From assembly GCF_013141715.1 (NCBI RefSeq), contig NZ_WHOA01000241.1, forward strand, positions 434,001 through 498,000: a DNA stretch of 64,000 nucleotides, read 5' to 3'. This document shows, in pieces, positions 16,892 to 25,967 of the stretch; position 1 is the first letter of the stretch; the number at the start of each line of letters is the position of its first letter. Source of the DNA: Paenibacillus phytorum (GTDB taxonomy: Bacteria; Bacillota; Bacilli; Paenibacillales; NBRC-103111). The notes beneath the pieces were generated by a model. That model saw nothing but the letters and a program-made list of their open reading frames with translations. It was not told where the DNA came from and did not search any database. The position numbers were made by a program, and so were the translations under genes.

Positions 16892-18433
16892 ATGATGCCA
16901 TTCATCTGGATCGCGATCATTCTCATTGTTGGAGCTGCATGCTTAGGGATTGGTTATTTTATCCGTAAATCTCTTGCAGAAGCGAAAATTTCCAGTGCTG
17001 AAACAGCCGCTGAACAGATTAGAGAATCTGCCAAGAAGGAAGCAGAAGCACTGAAAAAAGAAACGGTTCTGGAAGCAAAGGACGAAGTGCATAAACTGAG
17101 GTCCGAAGCTGAAAAAGACATTCGTGAACGTCGAAATGAAATTCAACGACAAGAAAGACGATTGTTGCAAAAAGAGGAATCGCTGGATAAAAAATTAGAA
17201 TCTCTCGAGCGTAAAGAAGAGCAAGTTGCCAACAAAGAGAAGCGGATCGAGGATACACAATCACAAATTGATCAGCTTTATAAAAGCCAAGTTTCGGAGT
17301 TAGAGCGAATTTCTGGTCTTACAATGGATGAAGCTAAGAGTATCATTCTTACAAATGTAGAACAGGAAGTTCGTCACGAAACCGCACAGCTTATTAAAGA
17401 AATCGAACAGCAAGCCAAAGAAGAAGGCGATAAGAAAGCCCGTGAAATCATCACGCTCGCCATTCAACGTTGTGCTGCAGATCATGTTGCTGAAACAACC
17501 GTTTCAGTTGTATCACTGCCAAATGAAGAAATGAAAGGCCGAATCATCGGTCGTGAAGGACGTAATATTCGCGCACTGGAAACATTGACGGGTATCGACC
17601 TTATTATTGATGATACGCCAGAAGCAGTTATTTTATCAGGATTTGATCCAATCCGACGCGAAATTGCTCGCACATCTTTAGAAAAGCTTGTTGCTGATGG
17701 ACGTATTCATCCAGCACGCATTGAAGAGATGGTCGAGAAATCCCGTAAAGAAGTGGACGAACGTATCCGCGAATATGGGGAGCAAGCCACGTTTGAGGTT
17801 GGTGTACACGGATTGCATCCTGACTTGATCAAAATTTTGGGTCGCTTAAAATTCAGAACAAGTTACGGTCAAAACGTGTTGAAACATTCCATGGAAGTAG
17901 CTTATCTGGCTGGTCTGATGGCCGGGGAGCTCGGGGTAGACGTAACTTTGGCGAAACGTGCCGGGCTGCTTCATGACATCGGTAAGGCGCTAGACCACGA
18001 GGTTGAAGGATCTCATGTGGAAATCGGTGTTGAGATTGGTAAGAAGTACAAGGAGCATCCAGTCGTTATTAATAGTATTGCTTCGCATCACGGTGACGTG
18101 GAAGCAACCTCTGTTATTGCGATGTTAGTAGGAGCTGCAGATGCTTTATCCGCAGCAAGACCTGGAGCACGCAGAGAGACACTCGAAACGTATATTAAAC
18201 GTCTGGAGAAACTTGAAGAAATTTCGGAATCCTTCGAAGGTGTTGAGAAATCATACGCCATTCAAGCAGGTCGCGAAGTACGTGTAATGGTTCAGCCGGA
18301 GAAAGTGGATGATACCGAGGCGTTCCGTCTAGCCCGCGATATTACGAAGAAAATCGAGAGTGAACTCGATTATCCAGGACATATTAAGGTTACGGTCATT
18401 CGTGAAACAAGGGCTGTTGAATACGCTAAATAA
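16892..18433 (+). CDS. rny: Ribonuclease Y
   Basis: Membrane-anchored endoribonuclease that initiates mRNA decay in Bacillota, about 513 residues. An N-terminal membrane helix (MPFIWIAIILIVGAACLGIG) is followed by a long charged coiled coil to about residue 190, a KH RNA-binding domain (GRIIGREGRNIRALETLTG) and an HD phosphohydrolase domain with HDIGKA near 361. ATG 16892 has GAGGAGGTGA seven bases upstream; GTG 16883 overlaps that ribosome site and is rejected. The promoter at 16595 implies a long leader. Confidence 0.96.
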   Translation: MMPFIWIAIILIVGAACLGIGYFIRKSLAEAKISSAETAAEQIRESAKKEAEALKKETVLEAKDEVHKLRSEAEKDIRERRNEIQRQERRLLQKEESLDKKLESLERKEEQVANKEKRIEDTQSQIDQLYKSQVSELERISGLTMDEAKSIILTNVEQEVRHETAQLIKEIEQQAKEEGDKKAREIITLAIQRCAADHVAETTVSVVSLPNEEMKGRIIGREGRNIRALETLTGIDLIIDDTPEAVILSGFDPIRREIARTSLEKLVADGRIHPARIEEMVEKSRKEVDERIREYGEQATFEVGVHGLHPDLIKILGRLKFRTSYGQNVLKHSMEVAYLAGLMAGELGVDVTLAKRAGLLHDIGKALDHEVEGSHVEIGVEIGKKYKEHPVVINSIASHHGDVEATSVIAMLVGAADALSAARPGARRETLETYIKRLEKLEEISESFEGVEKSYAIQAGREVRVMVQPEKVDDTEAFRLARDITKKIESELDYPGHIKVTVIRETRAVEYAK

Positions 18434-18445
18434 GATACCAATGCG

Positions 18446-18478
18446 AAAAGTGGCTATTATAGCCACTTTTCCTTATTT
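18446..18478 (+). terminator. Probable terminator after rny
   Basis: AAAAGTGGCT and AGCCACTTTT pair across ATTAT at 18446-18470; the following tract CCTTATTTTC is only moderately T-rich. Confidence 0.6.
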
Positions 18479-18549
18479 TCAGGCTGGTCATTAAATACAT
18501 CAATTGCTCGCCTTTGCATCTAGTGTTTATAAAGGAGCTATAATTTGTT

Positions 18550-19344
18550 ATGAAAATAGTATTTATTGGAGATATTGTAGGATCTGTTGGAAGAAAAGCG
18601 TTAAAAAATATTATGCCTAGATTAAAACAAGCTCATCCTCACGCAGTGTTCATTGCTAATGGTGAGAATGCTGCTGCAGGGAAAGGTATTACATCGGCTA
18701 TTGCTAAAGAAATCTATGAGATGGGCATTCAGGCTCTGACGATGGGTAATCATACATGGGATCAGAAAGAGATTTTTGATTTCATTGATCGTGACGAGAA
18801 GATGGTTCGACCCGCTAACTTTCCTCCTGGAACACCGGGTAGAGGACATACGGTCATTAAGGTCAAGGATCAGGAATTACTGATTATTAATTTGCAAGGA
18901 CGCACATTCTTACCGCCGATTGATTGCCCATTTCGTAAAGTGGACGAAATTCTTGAAGCGGATAAGAAGAAACATAAATTTGTATTTGTCGATTTCCATG
19001 CGGAAGCAACCTCTGAGAAAATTGCGATGGGTTGGCATTTGGATGGTAAAGTGTCAGCAGTTGTCGGTACTCATACACATGTACAAACGAATGATAACCG
19101 TGTTTTGCCGCAAGGAACAGCTTATGTAACCGATGTAGGGATGGTAGGGCCGCGTGATGGTATTCTAGGCGTTGAACGTAATGCTGTACTGCAAAAGTTC
19201 AAAACACAGCTTCCAGTTCGATTCGTAACGGATGAAGGCAAATGGCATTTCCATGCTGTTGTGATTGAATTGAACGATCAGACAGGTTTGGCAAAAGGAA
19301 TTAACCTTATCCGTTATGATGAAGATCAAGTTTTCATGGATTAG
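18550..19344 (+). CDS. ymdB: YmdB-family metallophosphoesterase
   Basis: A 264-residue TIGR00282 metallophosphoesterase. Metal ligands are visible in FIGDIVGSVGRKAL, NGENAAAGKGIT, MGNHTWDQKE and VGTHTHVQT. In B. subtilis YmdB is a phosphodiesterase that influences biofilm and motility gene expression and acts with RNase Y, encoded just upstream. Start is ATG 18550 preceded by AAAGGAG. The order rny-ymdB-spoVS is conserved. Confidence 0.93.
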   Translation: MKIVFIGDIVGSVGRKALKNIMPRLKQAHPHAVFIANGENAAAGKGITSAIAKEIYEMGIQALTMGNHTWDQKEIFDFIDRDEKMVRPANFPPGTPGRGHTVIKVKDQELLIINLQGRTFLPPIDCPFRKVDEILEADKKKHKFVFVDFHAEATSEKIAMGWHLDGKVSAVVGTHTHVQTNDNRVLPQGTAYVTDVGMVGPRDGILGVERNAVLQKFKTQLPVRFVTDEGKWHFHAVVIELNDQTGLAKGINLIRYDEDQVFMD

Positions 19345-19411
19345 CAGATAATTCCAAATATTGCGAACTTTTAAATTGGATACGATAGCATGTTTGTTCA
19401 ACCTTGAGAAT

Positions 19412-19439
19412 ATGATGGGTAATGGAATCTATCCATCAT
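19412..19439 (+). promoter_or_regulatory. Leader hairpin upstream of spoVS
   Basis: ATGATGG at 19412-19418 and CCATCAT at 19433-19439 form a stem ending five bases before the GAGGAGG ribosome site of spoVS. Confidence 0.4.
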
Positions 19440-19458
19440 TCCCGAGGAGGTACTATTC

Positions 19459-19719
19459 ATGGATGTATTAAAAGTTTCAGCAAAGTCCAATCCAAACTCC
19501 GTAGCAGGTGCATTGGCAGGTGTTCTGCGTGAGCGTGGAGCTGCTGAGCTCCAAGCTATAGGTGCAGGCGCCTTAAACCAAGCCATCAAAGCAGTAGCTA
19601 TCGCAAGAGGATTTGTCGCGCCCAGTGGAGTTGACTTAATTTGTGTACCAGCCTTCACAGACATCGTGATTGACGGGGAAGATCGGACGGCCATTAAACT
19701 TATTGTAGAGCCAAGGTAA
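19459..19719 (+). CDS. spoVS: Stage V sporulation protein S
   Basis: An 86-residue SpoVS almost identical to the Bacillus protein (DVLKVSAKSNPNSVAGALAG, GAGALNQAIKAVAIARGFVA). It is an Alba-like small protein needed for normal sporulation timing and engulfment. GAGGAGG precedes the ATG. Strong conservation makes this one of the safest calls in the window and marks the organism as a spore former. Confidence 0.97.
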   Translation: MDVLKVSAKSNPNSVAGALAGVLRERGAAELQAIGAGALNQAIKAVAIARGFVAPSGVDLICVPAFTDIVIDGEDRTAIKLIVEPR

Positions 19720-19746
19720 TAAACCGTACCATACTAAAATACCTAG

Positions 19747-19772
19747 CCTGTTTACCTAGTAGACAGGTTTTT
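19747..19772 (+). terminator. Terminator after spoVS
   Basis: CCTGTTT pairs with AGACAGG (one G-U) across ACCTAGT, followed by TTTTT. A second weaker hairpin with a T-run lies at about 19784-19806. Confidence 0.7.
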
Positions 19773-19844
19773 CACAATTCCTATCAAACCTCTGCTTAGG
19801 GGTTTTTGTGTTGTCTAGATGATGGTGTATAGGAGGCTGCTAGG

Positions 19845-20786
19845 ATGAGAATAATGGATGGTCACTGCGATGCGCTTACGAAATTGTATATGAACCCCAA
19901 ACTGGACTTCGATAAGGAAGAACAGGAGTTGGATGTTAGTTATCCAAGGCTTAAGCAAGCGGGTGTAAAAGTTCAGTGTTTTGCCATCTATTTATCGGAC
20001 TCCATTCAGCAGCCTACATTCGAACATATTTTGCAAATGGTTGATTTATTTCATCGAAAAATTGTTCGTCATCCTGGGATGAAATTTATTCAGAATGTAG
20101 ATGACTGGCGTGCTGTCGAAGCGGGGGAACAGATTGGAGCTATTCTCACTCTTGAAGGATTAGATGCTTTAGCTGGTAACATGACGCATTTAAGGATTCT
20201 TCACCACCTTGGTGTTAGAAGTATTGGATTGACCTGGAACTATGCAAATTGGGCTGCAGATGGTGTTATGGAGCCGCGTAAAAGTGGTTTTACAAGAAAA
20301 GGCAAACTGATGTTAAAAGAATTAGAAACTATGGGTATAATAGTAGATGTATCACATTTATCAGTTGCGGCGTTCTGGGAATTGGTTGAGGTGTATGCTA
20401 AACCATTCATTGCATCCCATTCGAATGCTCAAAAAGTTTGTCCTCATCCAAGAAATTTATCAGATGATCAAATCAAAGCTATCATCCAGTGTCAAGGACT
20501 GATCGGGATTACGTTTGTTCCTTACTTTGTAGATAGCGCTAATTTAGCTGTTCCCATTACGGCACTGCTAAAGCATATTGATCATGTTTGTTCATTGGGT
20601 GGGGAAAGGCATATTGGCTTTGGATCGGATTTTGATGGGATTGAGCAATGGATGAAAGGTTTGAGACATGTCGGTCAATACGGAAATATAATAGAAGCTT
20701 TATGTAAAAACTATAAGGAAACACAAGTGGAGGCATTCCTCTATGGAAATTGGCGGAATTTCATGCTCACCAATCTTCCGAAATGA
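19845..20786 (+). CDS. M19-family (renal-type) dipeptidase
   Basis: Zinc-dependent membrane-dipeptidase family enzyme of 313 residues without a signal peptide, so cytoplasmic. Visible family motifs are DGHCDALTK at the N-terminus (HxD metal ligands), LEGLDAL (bridging Glu), GLTWNYANWAADG, IVDVSHLS and ASHSNAQKVCPHPRNLSD (later His ligands), and GFGSDFDGIE. It hydrolyses dipeptides with broad specificity in characterised members. AGGAGG precedes ATG 19845. It lies between spoVS and korAB as in several Bacillales. Confidence 0.9.
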   Translation: MRIMDGHCDALTKLYMNPKLDFDKEEQELDVSYPRLKQAGVKVQCFAIYLSDSIQQPTFEHILQMVDLFHRKIVRHPGMKFIQNVDDWRAVEAGEQIGAILTLEGLDALAGNMTHLRILHHLGVRSIGLTWNYANWAADGVMEPRKSGFTRKGKLMLKELETMGIIVDVSHLSVAAFWELVEVYAKPFIASHSNAQKVCPHPRNLSDDQIKAIIQCQGLIGITFVPYFVDSANLAVPITALLKHIDHVCSLGGERHIGFGSDFDGIEQWMKGLRHVGQYGNIIEALCKNYKETQVEAFLYGNWRNFMLTNLPK

Positions 20787-20991
20787 AAGTTGGGAATCAT
20801 TCTAATATTGATATGGATTCGATCTAAAAACTCTATGTTTTAGAATCGTTTAAACCCCTTGCAATTTGCTCTGTAAAGGCATAGAATTTGGATGACAAGT
20901 GAAAGAAAATTTTTATAGCGTCATCTTAAATTTCTACAAATTAGCTTTTTTAGATCTTCATGCAGCTACAATCAAAAGGAGTGGACGTACG

Positions 20992-22740
20992 GTGATTAGT
21001 CAGTTATCTTGGAAAATCGGAGGTCAGCAGGGTGAAGGGGTCGAAAGTACAGACCGTATTTTCTCTACTGCATTGAACCGTCTCGGTTACTATTTGTATG
21101 GGTACCGTCATTTCTCTTCACGGATTAAGGGGGGACATACAAATAACAAGATTCGCATCAGCACCAAGCCGATTCGCGCAATTTCAGACGACTTAGATAT
21201 TCTTGTTGCTTTTGACCAAGAGAGTATCGATTTCAACGCACACGAACTTCGCGACAATGGTGTCATCGTTGCGGATGCTAAATTTAACCCTGTTTTACCT
21301 GAAGGAATCAAAGCTAGATTGTTCCCAGTACCGATCACTGCAATCGCAGAGGAGTTAGGAACTTCCCTATTTAAGAACATGGCCGCGTCAGGCGCTTCAT
21401 GGGCTCTACTTGGCTTGCCGATTGACGTGTTTAATAAAGCTGTTGAAGAAGAATTTGGCCGTAAAGGCGCAGCCGTTGTTGAGAAGAATATTGAAGCGGT
21501 TCGTAAAGGTGCGGAATCTGTACTTGAACTCGCTGGCGGACCTATCGCTGACTTCCAACTTGAGCCTGCTGACGGACAACAAAAATTGTTCATGATCGGT
21601 AATGATGCAATCGCTCTTGGAGCTGTTGCTGCAGGTTGCCGCTTCATGCCTGCTTATCCAATTACACCAGCATCCGAAGTTATGGAATATTTGCAAAAAG
21701 CACTTCCTAAATTGGGTGGAACTGTTATTCAAACGGAAGATGAAATTGCAGCATGTACAATGGCTATCGGCGCTAACTACGCAGGTGCTCGTGCACTAAC
21801 AGCTTCTGCTGGTCCTGGTCTATCTTTGATGATGGAAGCCATTGGTCTGGCTGGTATGACTGAAACGCCTGTTGTTATCGTAGATACACAACGTGGTGGT
21901 CCAAGTACGGGTCTTCCAACGAAACAAGAGCAATCCGACTTGAATGCCATGGTATACGGTACACACGGTGAAATCCCGAAAATCGTTCTATCCCCAAGCA
22001 CGATTGAAGAATGCTTCTATGATACGATTGAAGCTTTCAACCTTGCTGAGAAATATCAAGTTCCAGTCATTCTGATGACGGACCTACAGCTTTCCCTGGG
22101 TAAACAATCTGCAGAGATGCTAGATTACAACCGCATTGTGATTGACCGCGGAGCGCTAGTATCAGAAGCTCCTGAACAAGAAGCGAATCAATTGTTCAAA
22201 CGTTATGAGTTCACTGAGAACGGTGTTTCACCACGTGTTATTCCTGGCGTGAAGCATGGTATTCACCATGTTACAGGTGTTGAGCATGACCAAACAGGTC
22301 GTCCTTCGGAAAGCACTGAAAACCGTCAACGTATGATGGATAAGCGTCTTGAGAAGCTGAAACACATTCAAGTAACAGATGCTATTAAATTCGACGCACC
22401 TCATGAGAATCCAGATCTTCTTATTATCGGAATGGGTTCGACTGGTGGAACGATTGATGAAGCAAGAAGCCGCGTTGAACTCGAAGGAATTAAGACAAAT
22501 CACGCTACAGTGCGTTTGATTCATCCGTTCCCTGCAGAGCAGCTTAGACCTCTTGTTGAAAAAGCGAAAACAGTAATCGTTGTTGAAAACAACGCAACTG
22601 GACAATTAGCAGATCAAATTAAACTGCATGTTGGTCATGCAGATAAAATTAAAAACGTACTTAAATACAACGGTAACCCGTTCTTGCCAGCAGAAATTGA
22701 ACAAAAATGTAAGGAGTTGACTTTAGCATGGCAACATTAA
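20992..22740 (+). CDS. korA: 2-oxoacid:ferredoxin oxidoreductase, gamma-alpha subunit
   Basis: Fused gamma-alpha subunit of about 582 residues. The first 190 residues are the gamma domain (KIGGQQGEGVESTDRIFSTA). The rest is the pyrimidine-binding alpha domain (GCRFMPAYPITPASEVMEYL, ASAGPGLSLMMEAIGLAGM) and a C-terminal domain II (LLIIGMGSTGGTIDEARSRV). With KorB it decarboxylates a 2-oxoacid, usually 2-oxoglutarate, to the acyl-CoA and reduces ferredoxin. GTG 20992 has AAAGGAGTG about eight bases upstream; an earlier in-frame GTG near 20899 would add residues unlike the family. korB overlaps its end by 13 bp. Confidence 0.93.
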   Translation: MISQLSWKIGGQQGEGVESTDRIFSTALNRLGYYLYGYRHFSSRIKGGHTNNKIRISTKPIRAISDDLDILVAFDQESIDFNAHELRDNGVIVADAKFNPVLPEGIKARLFPVPITAIAEELGTSLFKNMAASGASWALLGLPIDVFNKAVEEEFGRKGAAVVEKNIEAVRKGAESVLELAGGPIADFQLEPADGQQKLFMIGNDAIALGAVAAGCRFMPAYPITPASEVMEYLQKALPKLGGTVIQTEDEIAACTMAIGANYAGARALTASAGPGLSLMMEAIGLAGMTETPVVIVDTQRGGPSTGLPTKQEQSDLNAMVYGTHGEIPKIVLSPSTIEECFYDTIEAFNLAEKYQVPVILMTDLQLSLGKQSAEMLDYNRIVIDRGALVSEAPEQEANQLFKRYEFTENGVSPRVIPGVKHGIHHVTGVEHDQTGRPSESTENRQRMMDKRLEKLKHIQVTDAIKFDAPHENPDLLIIGMGSTGGTIDEARSRVELEGIKTNHATVRLIHPFPAEQLRPLVEKAKTVIVVENNATGQLADQIKLHVGHADKIKNVLKYNGNPFLPAEIEQKCKELTLAWQH

Positions 22741-23594
22741 AAGACTTTCGTAACAATGTAAAGCCAAACTGGTGTCCAGGTTGCGGAGACTTCTCCGTAC
22801 AAGCGGCAATTCAGCGTGCAGCAGCTAATGTTGGTTTAGAGCCTGAAGGTTTAGCAATCGTATCTGGTATCGGCTGTTCCGGTCGTATCTCTGGCTACAT
22901 CAATGCTTATGGTTTCCACGGTATTCACGGTAGATCTTTGCCAATCGCACAAGGTGTGAAAATGGCTAACCGCGATTTGACTGTTATCGCTTCAGGCGGT
23001 GACGGCGACGGCTTCGCAATCGGTATGGGACATACTGTACATGCGATTCGTCGTAACATTGATGTAACGTACATCGTTATGGATAACCAAATCTACGGTT
23101 TGACAAAAGGTCAAGCATCCCCACGTAGTGCGGAAGGTTTCAAAACGAAAAGCGTTCCATCAGGTACAATTGAGTCTGCGATCTCACCTTTAGAAGTTGC
23201 GATGGCTGCCGGTGCTTCTTTCGTAGCACAATCGTTCTCCAGTAACTTGAAACAGTTAACGGCTGTTATCGAAGCTGGTTTGAATCACAAAGGTTTCTCT
23301 TTGATTAACGTATTTAGCCCATGCGTAACTTTCAATAAAGTAAACACGTATGACTGGTTCAAAGAGAACATCGTGGATCTGGATGAAATTCCTGACTATG
23401 ATTATACAAACCGTGTGATGGCAATGACCAAAATCATGGAAACAAACTCCATGTTGACGGGTATTATCTATCAAAACAAAGAGAAAAAGAGCTATGAAGA
23501 TTCCATTCCAAGCTTTGCTAAAGAAGGACTTGCGAAACAAGACCTTAAGCTTTCAGAAGCTGATTTCAGCAAAATGCTTACTGAATTCAAATAA
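22728..23594 (+). CDS. korB: 2-oxoacid:ferredoxin oxidoreductase, beta subunit
   Basis: TPP-binding beta subunit of 288 residues. CPGCGD near the N-terminus begins the cysteine set for the proximal 4Fe-4S cluster, GIGCSGRIS continues it, and the TPP/magnesium motif is GGDGDGFAIGMGH then NIDVTYIVMDNQIYGLTKGQ. The HGRSLPIAQG segment is typical of 2-oxoglutarate/pyruvate members. Together with KorA it forms an oxygen-tolerant two-subunit enzyme known from aerobic Bacillales and mycobacteria. A clear terminator follows. Confidence 0.94.
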   Translation: MATLKDFRNNVKPNWCPGCGDFSVQAAIQRAAANVGLEPEGLAIVSGIGCSGRISGYINAYGFHGIHGRSLPIAQGVKMANRDLTVIASGGDGDGFAIGMGHTVHAIRRNIDVTYIVMDNQIYGLTKGQASPRSAEGFKTKSVPSGTIESAISPLEVAMAAGASFVAQSFSSNLKQLTAVIEAGLNHKGFSLINVFSPCVTFNKVNTYDWFKENIVDLDEIPDYDYTNRVMAMTKIMETNSMLTGIIYQNKEKKSYEDSIPSFAKEGLAKQDLKLSEADFSKMLTEFK

Positions 23595-23609
23595 TAGTTA
23601 TACCTTGAG

Positions 23610-23640
23610 GGCATATGGAGATTTTCCGTATGCCTTTTTT
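23610..23640 (+). terminator. Terminator after korB
   Basis: GGCATATGGA at 23610-23619 pairs with TCCGTATGCC at 23625-23634 (one G-U), followed by TTTTTT. Confidence 0.88.
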
Positions 23641-23690
23641 GCTGAGCGGCAATACTGGCTACTATCACAAAAAGGTAAAGGATGGTTACT

Positions 23691-24260
23691 ATGAAAACAG
23701 TCCCGGTAGGGGTTTCAGCTAGACATATACATCTATCTCACGCTCATATCGATATTTTATTTGGTCAGGGATATGAATTGACGACGTTTAAGGATCTATC
23801 ACAACCAGGACAATTTGCGGCTCAAGAAACGGTAACGATTGTTGGACCAAAATGTAAGATCGAGAAAGTACGTATTCTTGGACCCGCCCGTCCAAGTACA
23901 CAAATCGAGGTATCACGAACGGATGCTTTTTCTTTAGGGATAAACCCGCCGGTACGTGAATCCGGACAGATAGAACACACTCCTGGCCTCCGAGTCATTG
24001 GTCCAAAGGGAGAGGTAGATTTGGAGCATGGCGTAATAGTCGCGGCAAGACATATTCACTTTCATACTTCGGATGCTGAGAAATGGGGCATTCAAGATAA
24101 ACAACTTCTGCGTGTCAAAGTGAATGGAGAACGGCCATTGATTTTCGAAAATGTCATTGCGCGTGTATCTGATCATTATGCATTAGACATGCACATTGAC
24201 ACGGATGAGGGGAATGCTGCTGGTGTGAAAACTGGCGATTTAGCTGAACTAATTGATTAA
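23691..24260 (+). CDS. pduL: PduL-type phosphate acyltransferase
   Basis: A 189-residue PduL-family phosphotransacylase, which interconverts acyl-CoA and acyl-phosphate. Two paired beta-domain signatures with zinc-binding histidines are visible: VGVSARHIHLS near the N-terminus and VIVAARHIHFH in the middle, plus the LGPARPSTQIEVSRTDAF segment. There is no N-terminal encapsulation extension and no microcompartment shell gene nearby, so this is the free cytosolic form. ATG 23691 is preferred because AAAGGA ends eight bases before it; ATG 23682 overlaps that site. It follows korAB after a terminator, suggesting but not proving a link in acyl-CoA use. Confidence 0.9.
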   Translation: MKTVPVGVSARHIHLSHAHIDILFGQGYELTTFKDLSQPGQFAAQETVTIVGPKCKIEKVRILGPARPSTQIEVSRTDAFSLGINPPVRESGQIEHTPGLRVIGPKGEVDLEHGVIVAARHIHFHTSDAEKWGIQDKQLLRVKVNGERPLIFENVIARVSDHYALDMHIDTDEGNAAGVKTGDLAELID

Positions 24261-24379
24261 TTCTGTAAGTAAATATTCATATATATGTTAATTTCCTTTT
24301 GTACTATGTAGGCTTGAGATGTTATAATAAAAGTTGCGTCAGTTTACCACAGCAAAACTCAGTCGACTTATGCAGAAAT

Positions 24380-24443
24380 GTTTTCTACGAAAACTCTGCT
24401 TATGCTTACGAAGTTAGTTTTGCTAAAGCAAAACTTTTAGGAG
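24380..24443 (+). repeat. Leader hairpin repeat, copy 1 (miaB leader)
   Basis: The 19 bases at 24380-24398 (GTTTTCTACGAAAACTCTG) recur exactly at 38180-38198. A related second hairpin follows: TACGAAGTTAG at 24407, AGTTTTGCTAAAGCAAAACT, and AGGAGG at 24439-24444. The 38 kb copy has the same order of TACGAAGT, hairpin and AGGAGG in compact form. Both copies end at a ribosome site, pointing to a translation or mRNA-stability element; that role is inferred. Confidence 0.6.
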
Positions 24444-24451
24444 GAAAGAAA

Positions 24452-25933
24452 TTGGCTAACCAAGTGAAATCCGACAAGGATTATTCCCAATATTTTCAGC
24501 CTCCTTCACTGACAGATGCAAAGAAGCGCGGAAAAGAAGAGATCGCCGTACACTATGACTTCACCATTCCTGAGGACATGCAGGAGTTCGGCAAAGATAA
24601 ATATTATTTGATTCGCACTTACGGATGTCAGATGAATGAGCATGATACAGAAGTAATGAAGGGTTTACTCGAGCAAATGGGCTATCAAACGACAGAGGAC
24701 AAGTACCAAGCAGATGTTATACTGCTCAACACTTGTGCGATTCGGGAGAATGCCGAAGATAAGGTGTTCGGTGAGCTCGGCCATTTAAAGGCACTGAAAG
24801 CACAGAAACCAGGCCTTGTTCTTGGTGTTTGTGGTTGTATGTCGCAGGAGGAAGCGGTCGTGAATCGAATTATGCAAAAGCATGCTTTTGTAGATTTGAT
24901 ATTCGGAACGCACAATATTCATCGACTTCCGACATTATTGAAGGATGCCTTCTATAATAAGGAAATGGTCGTTGAGGTATGGTCCAAAGAAGGCGATATC
25001 GTTGAGAATTTACCAAAAAAACGTGAAGGAATCCGTGCTTGGGTGAACATCATGTTCGGTTGCGATAAGTTCTGTACATATTGTATTGTTCCTTATACGC
25101 GGGGTAAAGAGAGAAGTCGCCGACCACAAGACGTGCTTGCTGAGGTTAGAGACTTGGCTCGACAAGGGTTTCAGGAAATTACGCTGCTTGGACAGAATGT
25201 CAATGCCTATGGTAAAGACTTTGAGGATATTACGTATTCATTCGCTGATTTGATGGATGATATTCGTAAAATTGATGTGCCACGTATTCGCTTTACTACA
25301 TCGCATCCAAGAGATTTTGATGATCGCTTGATTGAAGTACTAGGTAAACGCGGTAATCTTGTAGAGCATATACATCTACCAGTTCAATCGGGCAATACCG
25401 AGGTTTTGAAAAGAATGAGCAGAAAATATTCCAGAGATCATTATTTACAACTGGCCCGTAAAATTAAAGAAACGATGCCCGATGTCGTTCTGACAACAGA
25501 TATTATTGTTGGTTTTCCAGGTGAAACGGATGAGCAGTTCGATGAGACCATGTCTCTTTATGAGGAAGTAGGCTTCGATTTCGCGTTTACATTTATTTAT
25601 TCGCCGCGAGAAGGTACGCCTGCTGCCGATATGGAAGACAATGTACTAATGGAAGTAAAGAAACAACGTCTTTATCGCTTGAATGAGCTAGTAAATAAAC
25701 ACAGTAAAGCGAGCAACGAGAGATTGTTAGGGCAGACCGTTGAAGTGCTTGTTGAAGGCGAAAGCAAGAATAATGCTGATGTACTAGCTGGTCGCACGCG
25801 GACGAACAAATTGATCCATTTTACTGGCGACAAGTCTTTAGTTGGTCAAATGGTTGAAGTGGAAGTGACGCATGCACAAACTTGGATTTTGAAGGGTGAG
25901 ATTGTACACAAACCCATGAAAATGTCCATTTAA
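24452..25933 (+). CDS. miaB: tRNA-2-methylthio-N6-dimethylallyladenosine synthase MiaB
   Basis: Radical-SAM methylthiotransferase of about 493 residues that modifies A37 of tRNAs reading UNN codons. UPF0004 cysteines are in TYGCQMNEHDTE, NTCAIRENAEDKV and GVCGCMSQEE. The radical-SAM CDKFCTYC is at about 204-211, and a TRAM domain ends the protein. TTG 24452 has AGGAGG about eight bases upstream; frame-open sequence above it lies in the leader repeat and is not family-like. The N-terminal extension before the UPF0004 domain is normal in Bacillales. Confidence 0.95.
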   Translation: MANQVKSDKDYSQYFQPPSLTDAKKRGKEEIAVHYDFTIPEDMQEFGKDKYYLIRTYGCQMNEHDTEVMKGLLEQMGYQTTEDKYQADVILLNTCAIRENAEDKVFGELGHLKALKAQKPGLVLGVCGCMSQEEAVVNRIMQKHAFVDLIFGTHNIHRLPTLLKDAFYNKEMVVEVWSKEGDIVENLPKKREGIRAWVNIMFGCDKFCTYCIVPYTRGKERSRRPQDVLAEVRDLARQGFQEITLLGQNVNAYGKDFEDITYSFADLMDDIRKIDVPRIRFTTSHPRDFDDRLIEVLGKRGNLVEHIHLPVQSGNTEVLKRMSRKYSRDHYLQLARKIKETMPDVVLTTDIIVGFPGETDEQFDETMSLYEEVGFDFAFTFIYSPREGTPAADMEDNVLMEVKKQRLYRLNELVNKHSKASNERLLGQTVEVLVEGESKNNADVLAGRTRTNKLIHFTGDKSLVGQMVEVEVTHAQTWILKGEIVHKPMKMSI

Positions 25934-25967
25934 TTTGAAGCTGAAACTGATAGGAGCGTGTTTAGAA

